This document shows positions 22,625-30,810 of a stretch of 32,739 nt of DNA, piece by piece. Each line of letters opens with the position of its first letter. The first letter of the stretch is position 1. The DNA lies in the NCBI RefSeq assembly GCF_001598375.1, contig NZ_BCYV01000032.1, forward strand, positions 1-32,739, written 5' to 3'. This DNA comes from Novosphingobium capsulatum NBRC 12533 (GTDB lineage Bacteria > Pseudomonadota > Alphaproteobacteria > Sphingomonadales > Sphingomonadaceae). Made by a program: the position numbers and the translations under genes. The notes below the pieces were generated by a model. It searched no databases. It had not been told where the DNA came from and saw nothing but the letters and a program-made list of their open reading frames with translations.

Positions 22625-24535
22625 TCAGAACTCGCTCCAGTCATCCACCGCCAGGTTGCCTGCGGCCGCCGCCCGGCCGGGAGCCGGACGCGCGGGCGGG
22701 GCGGCCGGTTCTTCCGGTGGCAGCGTCGCGAGAGCGAGTGAGGCCGGGCGCACGACAACTGGCGCTGGTTCGGCCGGCGGCATAGGCACCACGCGCGGCG
22801 CGGCCACAGGCGTGGCATCGCCACCGGCCAGGCGAAAGCGGCCCAGCTGTTCCATCAGGCTGTCGGTCTCGCTCGACAGGGTGCGCGTGCTGGCGGTGCT
22901 TTCCTCCACCATCGCTGCATTGCGCTGCGTGAACGAATCCATGTCTGACACCATGCGCGAGATTTCGCCGATGCCGTCGGCCTGCTTTTCGGCCGCTTCG
23001 GCAATTTCCTCGACCAGGCCCGAAACCGCGTTCACTTCGCCCACGATCTGGCGCAGCGCTTCGCCACTGCCTTCGACCAGGGCCACGCCGCCGGCGATCT
23101 GCTGTGAACTCGTGGTGATCAGGGTCTTGATATCTTTGGCCGCGTCGGCGCTGCGCTGGGCCAGGGCACGCACTTCCGATGCCACCACGGCAAAGCCCTT
23201 GCCGGCATCCCCGGCGCGCGCGGCCTCTACCCCGGCGTTAAGCGCGAGCAGGTTGGTCTGGAACGCGATGCCGTCGATCACGGCGATGATCTCGGCCATC
23301 TGGCGCGAGCTGTCCTCGATCGATCGCATGGCCCCCACCGCATCGTGGGCAATGGTTTCCACCTGGCCGGCGGTATCGCGCGCCACGCGCAGGCGGCCAC
23401 TGGTCTGCCGCGCATTGTCGGCCGTGATCTTTACCGTGCCGGTAAATTCGTTGAGCGTGCGCGCGGTCTGCGCCAGGGCATTGGCCTGCTGTTCCGATCG
23501 GGCCGAGAGGTCTGATGAGGCGGCGGCGATTTCGTCGATGCCCAGCTTGATCGTGCGGCAGCCGGCCACGATGCGGCCCAGCACCTGGCTCATTTCACCC
23601 AGCGCGGCGTTGTAATCCAGGTGCAGCTTGCCCATCGCGCCATGGCCATTTTCCGCCACGCGGTGGGTCAGGTCTCCCTGCGCCAAGGCAGCAAGGCCGC
23701 CGCCGATCGCGCCAATGGTGACGTTGGCTTCTTCGGCGCGGGCCTGCTCTTCGCGCGCGCGCTGCACGTCGCGGGCGAACAGCGCCTTGAACCCGTCGAG
23801 CGCGCGGGCCAGCTGGCCCAGTTCGTCTGCACGGGCCAGGCCCGGCACGTCGATCGTGATATCGCCGGCGGCCAGGCGATCCACCGCCGCGCTCATCCTT
23901 TTGACCGGCCGCGCCACCGTGGCCATCAGCACCACCAGCATGAACACCGCCACCACCAGCGCGGCGACGGCTGCCCCCACCATGAAGCGCTGGGCCGAGG
24001 TGTAGATGGTTGCGCTCTGTTCCGAAATCGCCCCGGCGCCCTTGGCGTTGAGATCGATCAGCTGCAGCACCAGGTCTTCCAGCGCGTAATAGTGATCGAG
24101 CGATTCGGCATTAAGCGCGGCATGGGCGGCGGCAGGATCGCTTTGCGCCACGGTGATCAGGCGATCGGTATCGGCGGTGAAATCGCGCCAGCCCGCCTCG
24201 AACTGGTCGAGCAGCGCCTTTTGTTGCGGCGTGGCGATCTCGCTGCGGTAATCGGCAATGGTTTTGTCGATCACCACTTGCGCGTTGCGCGCCAGCTTGG
24301 CCGAGCGCGGCCCGGGGGTATAGACCACCTCGGCCTGCTTGATGCGGTATTGTGAGAGATAGCTGTGCAGATCACCCAGCGATTGCGAGGCCGGCAGCCA
24401 GCGCTCGCGCATTTCGGTGGCGATCGCGTTCACCTCGCCGATGCGGTTGACGCCCACGACGCTGATCGCGGCCATCACCGCCAGCAGCACGGCAAAGGCT
24501 GACATCAGCTTGGCAGAGATATTGAAACGAAGCAT
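22625..24535 (-). CDS. Methyl-accepting chemotaxis protein
   Basis: The 636-residue chemoreceptor has transmembrane segments at about 11-29 and 186-207 flanking a periplasmic four-helix-bundle sensor of ~155 residues. A HAMP domain follows (about 208-262), with a second HAMP-like stretch around 275-325, then the signalling coiled coil. The hairpin tip at 421-462 (IAFQTNLLALNAGVEAARAG, then KGFAVVASEVRALAQRS) is the conserved CheA/CheW contact. A Pro/Ala-rich tail from ~575 ends in DDWSEF, which resembles the C-terminal aromatic-acidic tether to which CheR/CheB dock. No ligand can be assigned: the sensor is a generic 4HB_MCP type. No che genes are in the window, so it works with a pathway elsewhere. 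The ATG at 24535 is preceded by a plausible purine-rich site. Confidence 0.93.
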   Translation of the reverse strand: MLRFNISAKLMSAFAVLLAVMAAISVVGVNRIGEVNAIATEMRERWLPASQSLGDLHSYLSQYRIKQAEVVYTPGPRSAKLARNAQVVIDKTIADYRSEIATPQQKALLDQFEAGWRDFTADTDRLITVAQSDPAAAHAALNAESLDHYYALEDLVLQLIDLNAKGAGAISEQSATIYTSAQRFMVGAAVAALVVAVFMLVVLMATVARPVKRMSAAVDRLAAGDITIDVPGLARADELGQLARALDGFKALFARDVQRAREEQARAEEANVTIGAIGGGLAALAQGDLTHRVAENGHGAMGKLHLDYNAALGEMSQVLGRIVAGCRTIKLGIDEIAAASSDLSARSEQQANALAQTARTLNEFTGTVKITADNARQTSGRLRVARDTAGQVETIAHDAVGAMRSIEDSSRQMAEIIAVIDGIAFQTNLLALNAGVEAARAGDAGKGFAVVASEVRALAQRSADAAKDIKTLITTSSQQIAGGVALVEGSGEALRQIVGEVNAVSGLVEEIAEAAEKQADGIGEISRMVSDMDSFTQRNAAMVEESTASTRTLSSETDSLMEQLGRFRLAGGDATPVAAPRVVPMPPAEPAPVVVRPASLALATLPPEEPAAPPARPAPGRAAAAGNLAVDDWSEF

Positions 24536-24695
24536 GGCGGCTGGCTCCGGCGGTTTGCGGCAATCGCCGGAAAGCTAGAGCGGGGGCCTTCACGGATCGG
24601 TAACCATACCCCTGTGGATCGTTGCTATCGCGGCGTTAACCATGCCGTGCATCGGGCCATTTACCGGCCCGGCCCTGATCGGGCAGGATGCCGGG

Positions 24696-25412
24696 ATGAA
24701 GATCCGATTCGCCGTGATGGCGCTTGCCGCCGCAAATCTCGCCTGTGCCTCTGCTGCCCTCGCCGCCCCCGCGCGCAAGGCCGCCCCGGCCAGGGTTGCA
24801 CCCGCCCCGGCGCCGGTGCCCGATGTCGCGACCGTGGCCCTGGTGACCGACCAGGGCACCATCGTGGTGGAACTTGATGGCAAGCATGCCCCGATCAGCG
24901 TGGGCAACTTCCTGCATTACGTCGATGCCAAGCGCTATGACGGGATGACGTTCTATCGCGCCATGCACCTTGCCTGGGGGCAGCAGCCCAATGGCCTGCT
25001 GCAGGGCGGCATCCGCGATGCGGCCAAGCTGTTCAAGCCGGTGGCCCATGAACCGACCAGCCAGACCGGCATCCTGCACAAGGCCGGCACGCTGTCGCTG
25101 GCGCGGCTGGCGCCGGGCACGGCGACCTCGGATTTCTCCATCCTGTTGTCAGACATGCCCGGCCTCGATGCCGATCCGGCCAATGCCGATCCCGATCGGC
25201 AGCTGGGCTATGCTGCGTTCGGCCACGTGGTTGCGGGCATGGATGTGGTGCGCAAGATCTGGGACATGCCGATTTCGCCGACGATGGGCGAAGGCGCGAT
25301 GCGCGGGCAGATGCTGGCCCAGCCGGTGAAAGTGATCACCGCGCGCCGCGTGGCGAACCAGACGCCCGCGCCGACGCCTGCGCCAGCGCCAGCGCCCACA
25401 ACGACACCCTGA
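24696..25412 (+). CDS. Exported cyclophilin-type peptidyl-prolyl isomerase
   Basis: The protein has 238 residues: a signal peptide (MKIRFAVMALAAANLACASA, cleavage near ALA), a Pro/Ala-rich linker to about 45, then a cyclophilin domain: VALVTDQGTIVVELDGKHAPISVGNFLHYVDAKRYDGMTFYRAM, with Arg in FYR at the catalytic position of FHR, and GLLQGGIRD. Later YAAFGHVVAGMDVVRKI is the usual end of the fold. The central FxMQGGD motif is altered to a Gly/Gln-rich WGQQPNGLLQGG, so activity may be reduced. A PAPTPAPAPAP tail closes the protein. It presumably assists folding in the periplasm. The ATG at 24696 lies eight bases after an AGGA. Its TGA abuts the stop of the convergent gene, giving TGATCA. Confidence 0.85.
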   Translation: MKIRFAVMALAAANLACASAALAAPARKAAPARVAPAPAPVPDVATVALVTDQGTIVVELDGKHAPISVGNFLHYVDAKRYDGMTFYRAMHLAWGQQPNGLLQGGIRDAAKLFKPVAHEPTSQTGILHKAGTLSLARLAPGTATSDFSILLSDMPGLDADPANADPDRQLGYAAFGHVVAGMDVVRKIWDMPISPTMGEGAMRGQMLAQPVKVITARRVANQTPAPTPAPAPAPTTTP

Positions 25413-27197
25413 TCAATTGGGGCAGGCTACCGCCGCGCTCTGGCTGCGGCGAAACAGCACCACGCGATAGAAGAACGCGTCGCTGCCAAAAGCCTGGTTC
25501 GGCCCGGCAACGATGTCGAGCCGATCCCCCTTCGCCAGGTCCACCGGCACCGGGCCTGGTTGCAGACCGCTGGTCAGCACGCCCTGCCACAGCGCCTTGC
25601 CGTTGCGCAGCACGGTGAGGTCGACCCCGTCCCCGGCCGGCGCCTTGGCAAAGCAGCCGCGCAGGTCCAGCGCCTGGGCTGCCGGCGCGGTATAGCGCCA
25701 CACCGCGCGCAATGGCGCAGCGGCATCGCCGGCCGGTGCGGCGCTGGTGGCGTTGATGCGCAGCGGCTTGCTGAACTTGTTGCCGAAATAGCCGGTCCAG
25801 GTATCGTCCAGCCAATCGAGCGCCGTGTCGCTGCCCGCGCGGTTGCGCACGAAATAGCGCCAGGCCGGCGTGCCCCAGCCCAGCAGGGTATCGGCCACCA
25901 CGGCCGAGGCGCCCAGCGTATAGCCCGTGCCGACCAGCACGATCGGCTGATCGCCGATCATCGGCGTGGCCAGCGCCTGCCCCGTGGGGCCATAGGCCCG
26001 CGTGCCGCTGCCCAGTACCAGCCCGCGCGGGGCGCCCCAGATCACCGTGGTATCGCTGCCCAGGCGATAGGCGAACAGCAGCGGATCGCCCAGATCCAGC
26101 CGCAACGGGCGCCCCTTGGGCAGGACGTTGGCCTGCAGAAAGCGGAACGCGCGGCCCTGGTCCTTGATCGCGGTGCCGGCAAACAGCCCCATGGTGGGAA
26201 ACCCGCCCTGGTCGATCAGGGCGTACCAACTCGCCTGTCCCACGCCACCGGCGGCCAGCATCGTGGCCTGCTTGACCAGCTCGCCTGCCGCCGTGGCCTG
26301 GTCGCTGGTGGCGAGGCCAAATTCGGTGGCCCAGACCGGCACGCGCTGCCCGGCGCCGTCCATGGCGGCGGTCAGTTGCGCCAGTTCCACGTCCACCCCT
26401 TCGGCGCGGTTGCGATAGGGATGCACGGCAAGGCCATCGACCTGCGCGAGCAGCCCGGCGGCAAACAGCGGGCGCAGGAAACCCGTGCCGATCATGTTGG
26501 TCGATCCACCCAGCAGCGCCGGGTTGCCGCCCAGCCGCGCATGGGCCGCTGCGGCAATCCGCACATAGGCGGCCACGCTGTCGATCCCAGCGGCAAAGAC
26601 CATGGCGCGGCTGCCGTTGATCTCGTTGCCCAGCTCGATCGCGGCCAGGCAGTTGCCGAACTTGTCCTTCAGCGCGCCCAGATAGGCGGCAAACGCCGTG
26701 CGGCCCTGTTCTGAAGAGACCCACAGGCCGTTGTCATACAGCGGGTTGGCAGGAATCTCCGTCAGGATCAGGCGCCGCCCGGCCTGGCACGCCGCCATCA
26801 GGTTCTGCGCCGCCGCGCTGTCCAGGGTGTAGCGCCCCTTGGCTGTCTCCCCCGCCGCCCAGGGCAGCGAATCGCGCAACAGCGGCGCTTGCGCCTGTGC
26901 CGCCAGATCGCCCACCCCGGCTGGCCAGCCCTGGCTGAAATGGGTTTGCGCACCCAGCAGCAGGGACGCGCCCACGGCAGGCGCTGCCGCCTTGGCCGCG
27001 CTTGACGTTGCGGCCGCAGGGGCCACGCCGCCGGCGCTGCTTGCCAGCGTTACCGGCGCAGCGCCTGGCGTGGCGCTGGCCGAAGAGGTGGCCTTGCCCG
27101 TGGTGATGATCACCGTCGCCGCCAGGGCGGGGGCCGCCACAATGCCGGCCGTGACCAGCAGCGACTGGCGAAACCGGGTGTTCTTAATAAGCGCCAT
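25413..27197 (-). CDS. Exported clan GH-A-like glycoside hydrolase with C-terminal beta-sandwich
   Basis: The protein has 594 residues. Residues 10-33 are a signal or anchor segment, then an Ala/Ser-rich linker to about 75. A (beta/alpha)8 domain at ~78-400 shows the clan GH-A markers: GAQTHFS at the first strand, LGNEING with candidate acid/base Glu192, AVHPYRN with His259 and Tyr261, and WATEFG with candidate nucleophile Glu292. GH39- or GH5-like families share this plan; I cannot assign one. A second region (~410-510) and a C-terminal beta-sandwich (~520-594, VDLTVLRNGKALWQG and VDLAKGDRLDIVAG) look like a sugar-binding module. The start is ATG at 27195-27197, giving the membrane segment directly; the open frame upstream is not protein-like. 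It probably acts on an exopolysaccharide or plant glycan. Confidence 0.72.
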   Translation of the reverse strand: MALIKNTRFRQSLLVTAGIVAAPALAATVIITTGKATSSASATPGAAPVTLASSAGGVAPAAATSSAAKAAAPAVGASLLLGAQTHFSQGWPAGVGDLAAQAQAPLLRDSLPWAAGETAKGRYTLDSAAAQNLMAACQAGRRLILTEIPANPLYDNGLWVSSEQGRTAFAAYLGALKDKFGNCLAAIELGNEINGSRAMVFAAGIDSVAAYVRIAAAAHARLGGNPALLGGSTNMIGTGFLRPLFAAGLLAQVDGLAVHPYRNRAEGVDVELAQLTAAMDGAGQRVPVWATEFGLATSDQATAAGELVKQATMLAAGGVGQASWYALIDQGGFPTMGLFAGTAIKDQGRAFRFLQANVLPKGRPLRLDLGDPLLFAYRLGSDTTVIWGAPRGLVLGSGTRAYGPTGQALATPMIGDQPIVLVGTGYTLGASAVVADTLLGWGTPAWRYFVRNRAGSDTALDWLDDTWTGYFGNKFSKPLRINATSAAPAGDAAAPLRAVWRYTAPAAQALDLRGCFAKAPAGDGVDLTVLRNGKALWQGVLTSGLQPGPVPVDLAKGDRLDIVAGPNQAFGSDAFFYRVVLFRRSQSAAVACPN

Positions 27198-27343
27198 TAG
27201 CGGCCGTCCTGCACGTTGCCAGCAACAGGCGGCAGGGATTCGCCACCCGAGAGGCACAGTCTTGCCGCAATCGTTTAACATGGCCGCTCCAGACGCGGTT
27301 GACGCCGGCGCAGTCTTCGTTGCCAGGAACATATTGGCTATTA

Positions 27344-27381
27344 GGGGGAAATGCGTAGCGGAGCCGTGCTCCGAAACCCCC
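27344..27381 (+). promoter_or_regulatory. Nested hairpin in the leader of the ChaN-like gene
   Basis: GGGGG (27344-27348) can pair with CCCCC (27377-27381), enclosing a perfect CGGAGC-CGT-GCTCCG hairpin (27359-27373). The structure lies 73-111 bp upstream of the start at 27455. The rest of the 257-bp divergent region holds no gene I can support. It may be a structured leader or incidental GC pairing. Confidence 0.3.
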
Positions 27382-27454
27382 GTGCCGCGGTTGGCAGCGC
27401 CAGCCGCCCATGCCACAACCGGGCAGGTCTCTGCTGTCGAGGGAAGCGCTACCG

Positions 27455-28723
27455 ATGAAAGCTCTCGTCCCGCTGGCTCTGCTCATCGCCGCGCCGGCCA
27501 TGGCGCAATCGTCCGGGCCACCGCCCCAGGTCGACGCGGCCATGTCCCTGCTCGACCAGGGGCATTACCTTACGGCGCGCGACAAACTGGCCAAGCTGGC
27601 GTTCGATCCGCAGGGGCGGGTGAAAGACGAATATGCCTATCAGATGTGGCAGCAAGAAAGCGTCATGGTGACTGGCGAACTCGACTTGGCAACGCTGGAT
27701 CGGGCGCATTCAGCCCCATTGATCCAGCGCGACTGGATCGCGCGCGTTCAGCAGGCGGTTGCCCACGATGCCCTTGCCGAAATCGCCAGGCGGGCGAAAG
27801 ACACCCGCATCGTCATCCTGAACGAAGCGCACAGCAGCCCGCGCGATCGCATGTTCGCCTTGCAGGTGGCCCGCGCCCTGCGTCCTTTGGGCTACGGCGT
27901 CCTGGCGGCGGAGGCGTTCTACAACGACCCGGCTGGAAAGATCATGGCGCGGCTCAGGCACGATGGCTTTGTCCGCCGTGGAACCGGCTTTTACACCCTT
28001 GACCCAGTCTATGCGCGGTTCGTCCGCACCGCGCTCGCCATGGGTTATACTCCCGCCGCCTATGAGCAGACCGAGGAACAATCTGCCGCCGCCCATCCTG
28101 CGGATCGGCAGGCCAACATCGTGGCGCGTGAACAGGCTCAGGCCGAAAATCTGGCGGCATTGATGGCACGCTTTCCGAGCCAGAAGGTGTTGATCTATGT
28201 CGGGCATAGCCATGTCGCCGAAGCCGCCATCGACGAGACCGGCGAAGGCAATCCCAAGATTGACTGGATGGCGGCGCGGCTCAAACGCATGACCGGTATC
28301 GATCCCTTGACGATCGATCAGGCTACGGTGACCGACCTTGATGCCGGCGCGCGCCCGGCGCAGGTGGCGGCAGCGCGCCTGTTGGGTAGGCGGCCTGGCA
28401 TCTTGTTCGAACAGGGCAAGCCACTGGTGCTGGGCCAATATGCCGGCGCGGTGGACCTTCAGGTGATCCATCCTGCCCGGCGCTACCGCTTTGGCCGCCC
28501 GGCATGGCTTGCGGCCTCGGGCGCGAGACCGGTTCCGGTTCCTGCCGCGTTCAGGCCCCGGCATGGCCGCTGCCTTGTCCAGGCTTTCCCCGCTGGCGCG
28601 TCCGCTGATGCGGTGCCGCTGGATCAGGTGATGATCACGGCGGGGGAACGGGCACCGGCTTTGCTGTTGCCGGCAAGGCCGATGCGGTTTTTCAGGCAGT
28701 GCGTGCAGTTGGGAGGAAAGTAA
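27455..28723 (+). CDS. Exported ChaN/EreA-like protein
   Basis: The protein has 422 residues with a signal peptide (MKALVPLALLIAAPAMAQS). Residues 25-75 are a short helical lead. The core carries the EreA/ChaN-like pattern: RIVILNEAHSSPRDR with Glu124 and His126, LAAEAFY with Glu153, and VLIYVGHSHVAEA with His251 and His253. In the superfamily these His/Glu positions bind haem or metal, or form an esterase site. The C-terminal ~130 residues are Ala/Arg-rich and unlike known domains. The chosen ATG has GAGGGA upstream at 10 bases. It is divergent from the glycosidase-like gene. Function is unknown: haem handling (ChaN) or hydrolase (EreA-type) are both possible. Confidence 0.7.
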   Translation: MKALVPLALLIAAPAMAQSSGPPPQVDAAMSLLDQGHYLTARDKLAKLAFDPQGRVKDEYAYQMWQQESVMVTGELDLATLDRAHSAPLIQRDWIARVQQAVAHDALAEIARRAKDTRIVILNEAHSSPRDRMFALQVARALRPLGYGVLAAEAFYNDPAGKIMARLRHDGFVRRGTGFYTLDPVYARFVRTALAMGYTPAAYEQTEEQSAAAHPADRQANIVAREQAQAENLAALMARFPSQKVLIYVGHSHVAEAAIDETGEGNPKIDWMAARLKRMTGIDPLTIDQATVTDLDAGARPAQVAAARLLGRRPGILFEQGKPLVLGQYAGAVDLQVIHPARRYRFGRPAWLAASGARPVPVPAAFRPRHGRCLVQAFPAGASADAVPLDQVMITAGERAPALLLPARPMRFFRQCVQLGGK

Positions 28724-28978
28724 AATCTGCCATCGCGAATAAATTACCACTGAATATTATCTGTAATAGGTATTTATAATTCTGAAATGGCGAGGGAGTG
28801 AATGATATTATGCAAATTGGCTTTGAATTATATCATTGCTGAATTTTGAAATTTTCACTTGATTTTTTTGTAGAAATTCTGCATAGGCTGCGCATCGCCC
28901 CCCGTCATGATGCAAAATCTTGGATGCAATCGGCGCCTGAGAGACCATCGTGCTCCCGCATCTGGCAGGAGAACGGCC
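28724..28978. other. AT-rich intergenic region
   Basis: About 28730-28880 is strongly AT-rich in an otherwise GC-rich window. It contains the perfect inverted repeat TGAAA-T-TTTCA (28847-28857), several ATTAT/ATAAT stretches and a TTTTTTT run near 28862-28868. I see no good open frame on the plus strand; a minus-strand frame across it lacks a ribosome site and codon bias. It likely holds the 3' end signals of the ChaN-like gene and the promoter of the next small gene. Confidence 0.45.
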
Positions 28979-29179
28979 GTGGACCTCAATCATCTTCTTT
29001 TTCAGCATCAGGTTGCGGTGATGGATGCCCAGACGCGGCAGGACCATCGCGCCGGCAGCCGCTATGATCTCGTGCGGCATTATGAAACCCGCATTGCGCG
29101 GCTGCGCCAGAAGCTGGGCGTGGCAGCCTATCCGGAATGGTGCACGCTGCCTGCGGCCGGGTCAGCCGCTGCCGCCTGA
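28979..29179 (+). CDS. Small conserved-type sphingomonad protein (66 aa)
   Basis: From the GTG at 28979-28981 the protein reads VDLNHLLFQHQVAVMDAQTR, then YDLVRHYETRIARLRQKLGV. AGGAGA lies seven bases upstream, which fixes this GTG as the start even though the frame is open further left. Short cytosolic proteins that begin with a (D/T)LN.L...HQ motif and continue as one or two amphipathic helices are familiar from sphingomonad genomes; their function is unknown. The tail is Ala-rich (AGSAAAA). The neighbours are an AT-rich upstream region and another small protein 120 bp downstream. Confidence 0.6.
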   Translation: MDLNHLLFQHQVAVMDAQTRQDHRAGSRYDLVRHYETRIARLRQKLGVAAYPEWCTLPAAGSAAAA

Positions 29180-29299
29180 GGCAGGCTGACGGGACAGCAC
29201 GTCACCCATTTTTCGGCCCCGCTTCCTTCCGCCTGTGCACCACGCACGGGCGAGTGATCAACCGGCGCCCCCCGCCTCCCCCCTGCACGAGGTTTTCCC

Positions 29300-29545
29300 A
29301 TGACAACCATCACCACCACGCGCGCGCTCAACCTGTCGATCGACGAGGGCGATGCCGCCAAGCGGTGCAAGGCCAATGCCCTGCGCATCAGTTCGATCGA
29401 GCCGCTCAAGTCTGGCGGCACGCATCTGGTGTTCGTGACGATCGAGGATGCCGACAAGGCCCGCATCCTGTTCAAGTCATCGCTGGCCACCGGCCGCGTC
29501 GTGCGCTTCCCGTTCATGGGTGCATCGACGCGCCACCTCTATTGA
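29300..29545 (+). CDS. Small hypothetical protein (81 aa)
   Basis: The protein starts MTTITTTRALNLSIDEGDAA and continues with alternating strand-like segments (LRISSIEPLKSGGTHLVFVTIEDADKARILFKSS) ending in RVVRFPFMGASTRHLY. It looks like a small single-domain alpha/beta protein with no signal peptide or membrane segment. GAGG lies about eight bases before the ATG and codon use matches the neighbours. I do not recognise the family. Its stop overlaps the convergent bioA stop by seven bases, so both ends are packed with no room for a separate terminator. Confidence 0.6.
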   Translation: MTTITTTRALNLSIDEGDAAKRCKANALRISSIEPLKSGGTHLVFVTIEDADKARILFKSSLATGRVVRFPFMGASTRHLY

Positions 29546-30810
29546 TTCTGGCTGCCTGAGCGGGGCAGGGTTGCCAACCCTTCCTCTACCACGTCACCCA
29601 CCCGCGCCAGGTCTGCCGCGCTGATGCAATAGGGCGGCAGGACATAGACGGTATTGCCCAGCGGGCGCAGCAAGACGCCGTTGTCGCGGGCGAAGGCCAT
29701 CAGGTGCGGCGCCAGGGCGGAAAGATAGCCGCCATCGGGCGTGGCGAAATCCACGGCGATGATCGTGCCGCAGCGGCGCGGATGTTGCGCGCCGGGCAGC
29801 GCGGCCAGGCGATCGAGCAGCGCCTGCTGGTTCTGCCCCAGGGCATCGATGCGCGCCTGCACCGGCTCTTCACGCCACATCGCCAGGTTTTCCACCGCCG
29901 CTGCGCAGGCGATCGGGTTCGCGGTATAGCTGGACGAGTGGTAGAACAGCTTGGCCCGGTCGGTTGACCAGTGCGCGGCAAAGATCGGCTCTTGCGCCAC
30001 GGTGACGGCCAGCGGCATCGATCCGCCGGTCAGGCCCTTGGCCAGGCACAGGATATCGGGCACCACGCCGGCCTGGTTGCACGCCAGCAGGGTTCCGGTG
30101 CGGCCAAACCCGGTCATCACCTCGTCGGCAATGAACAGCACGCCATTGCGGCGGCACACCTCGGCCATCGCGGCCAGCACGGCGGGCGGGTAGAACAGCA
30201 TGCCGCCTGCGCCGAGCACCAGCGGTTCCACGATCAGCGCAGCCGGGTTTTCGCGGCAGGCGGCTTCCAGGGCATCGATCGTGTTGGCGCCATCGCCGAT
30301 TGGAAACGGAATCGTGCCCACATCGAACAGCAGCGGCGCATAGGCCGCGTTATAAACGCCGCGTTCCCCCACCGACATCGTGCCGATGGTATCGCCGTGA
30401 TAGGAATGCTCCATCACCAGGATGCGATGGCGCGCCTCGCCACGGTTGGCCCAAAAGCCCAGCGCCATTTTCAGCGCCACTTCCACGCAAGTGCTGCCGC
30501 TGTCGGAAAAGAACACGCGGGTCAGCGCTTCGGGCAGCATGGCGACAAGGCCACGCGCCACGTCTTCGGCCGGTTGATGCGTCCAGCCGGCAAAGATCAC
30601 CTGGTCCAGCCGTTCGGTCTGGGCGCGGATTGCGGCCATGATGCGCGGGTTGTTGTGGCCATGCGTGGTCACCCACCACGACGAGATCGCATCGATCACG
30701 CGGCTGCCGTCTTCCAGGATCAGCGCCGCCCCTTCGCCGCGCGCCACCTTGGGAATGGGCAGGCCCAGCCCGTGCTGCCAGAACGGATGCCAGACGGGCG
30801 AGCCGGTCAT
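29539..30810 (-). CDS. bioA: Adenosylmethionine-8-amino-7-oxononanoate aminotransferase
   Basis: BioA transfers the amino group of S-adenosylmethionine to 8-amino-7-oxononanoate (KAPA), giving 7,8-diaminopelargonate in biotin synthesis. The 423 residues match the family. WHPFWQHG (7-14) is the BioA N-terminal signature, SDSGSTCVEVALKMA (102-116) the phosphate cup, HSYHGDT (135-141) the cofactor ring contact, IADEVMTGFGRTG (227-239) holds Asp229 for the pyridine nitrogen, and Lys258 in LCLAKGLTGG is the PLP Schiff base. The ATG at 30808-30810 overlaps the bioD stop as ATGA; the longer upstream frame lies within bioD. It is the last gene of bioB-F-D-A, all minus strand. Confidence 0.95.
   Translation of the reverse strand: MTGSPVWHPFWQHGLGLPIPKVARGEGAALILEDGSRVIDAISSWWVTTHGHNNPRIMAAIRAQTERLDQVIFAGWTHQPAEDVARGLVAMLPEALTRVFFSDSGSTCVEVALKMALGFWANRGEARHRILVMEHSYHGDTIGTMSVGERGVYNAAYAPLLFDVGTIPFPIGDGANTIDALEAACRENPAALIVEPLVLGAGGMLFYPPAVLAAMAEVCRRNGVLFIADEVMTGFGRTGTLLACNQAGVVPDILCLAKGLTGGSMPLAVTVAQEPIFAAHWSTDRAKLFYHSSSYTANPIACAAAVENLAMWREEPVQARIDALGQNQQALLDRLAALPGAQHPRRCGTIIAVDFATPDGGYLSALAPHLMAFARDNGVLLRPLGNTVYVLPPYCISAADLARVGDVVEEGLATLPRSGSQNQ

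Noticed and set aside
28724..28978. AT-rich region as a replication origin
   Set aside because: No DnaA boxes, iterons or replication genes were seen nearby.
28808..29080. Minus-strand 90-codon frame over the AT-rich region
   Set aside because: No ribosome site or coding bias, and it overlaps the plus-strand small gene that has a clear AGGAGA-GTG start.
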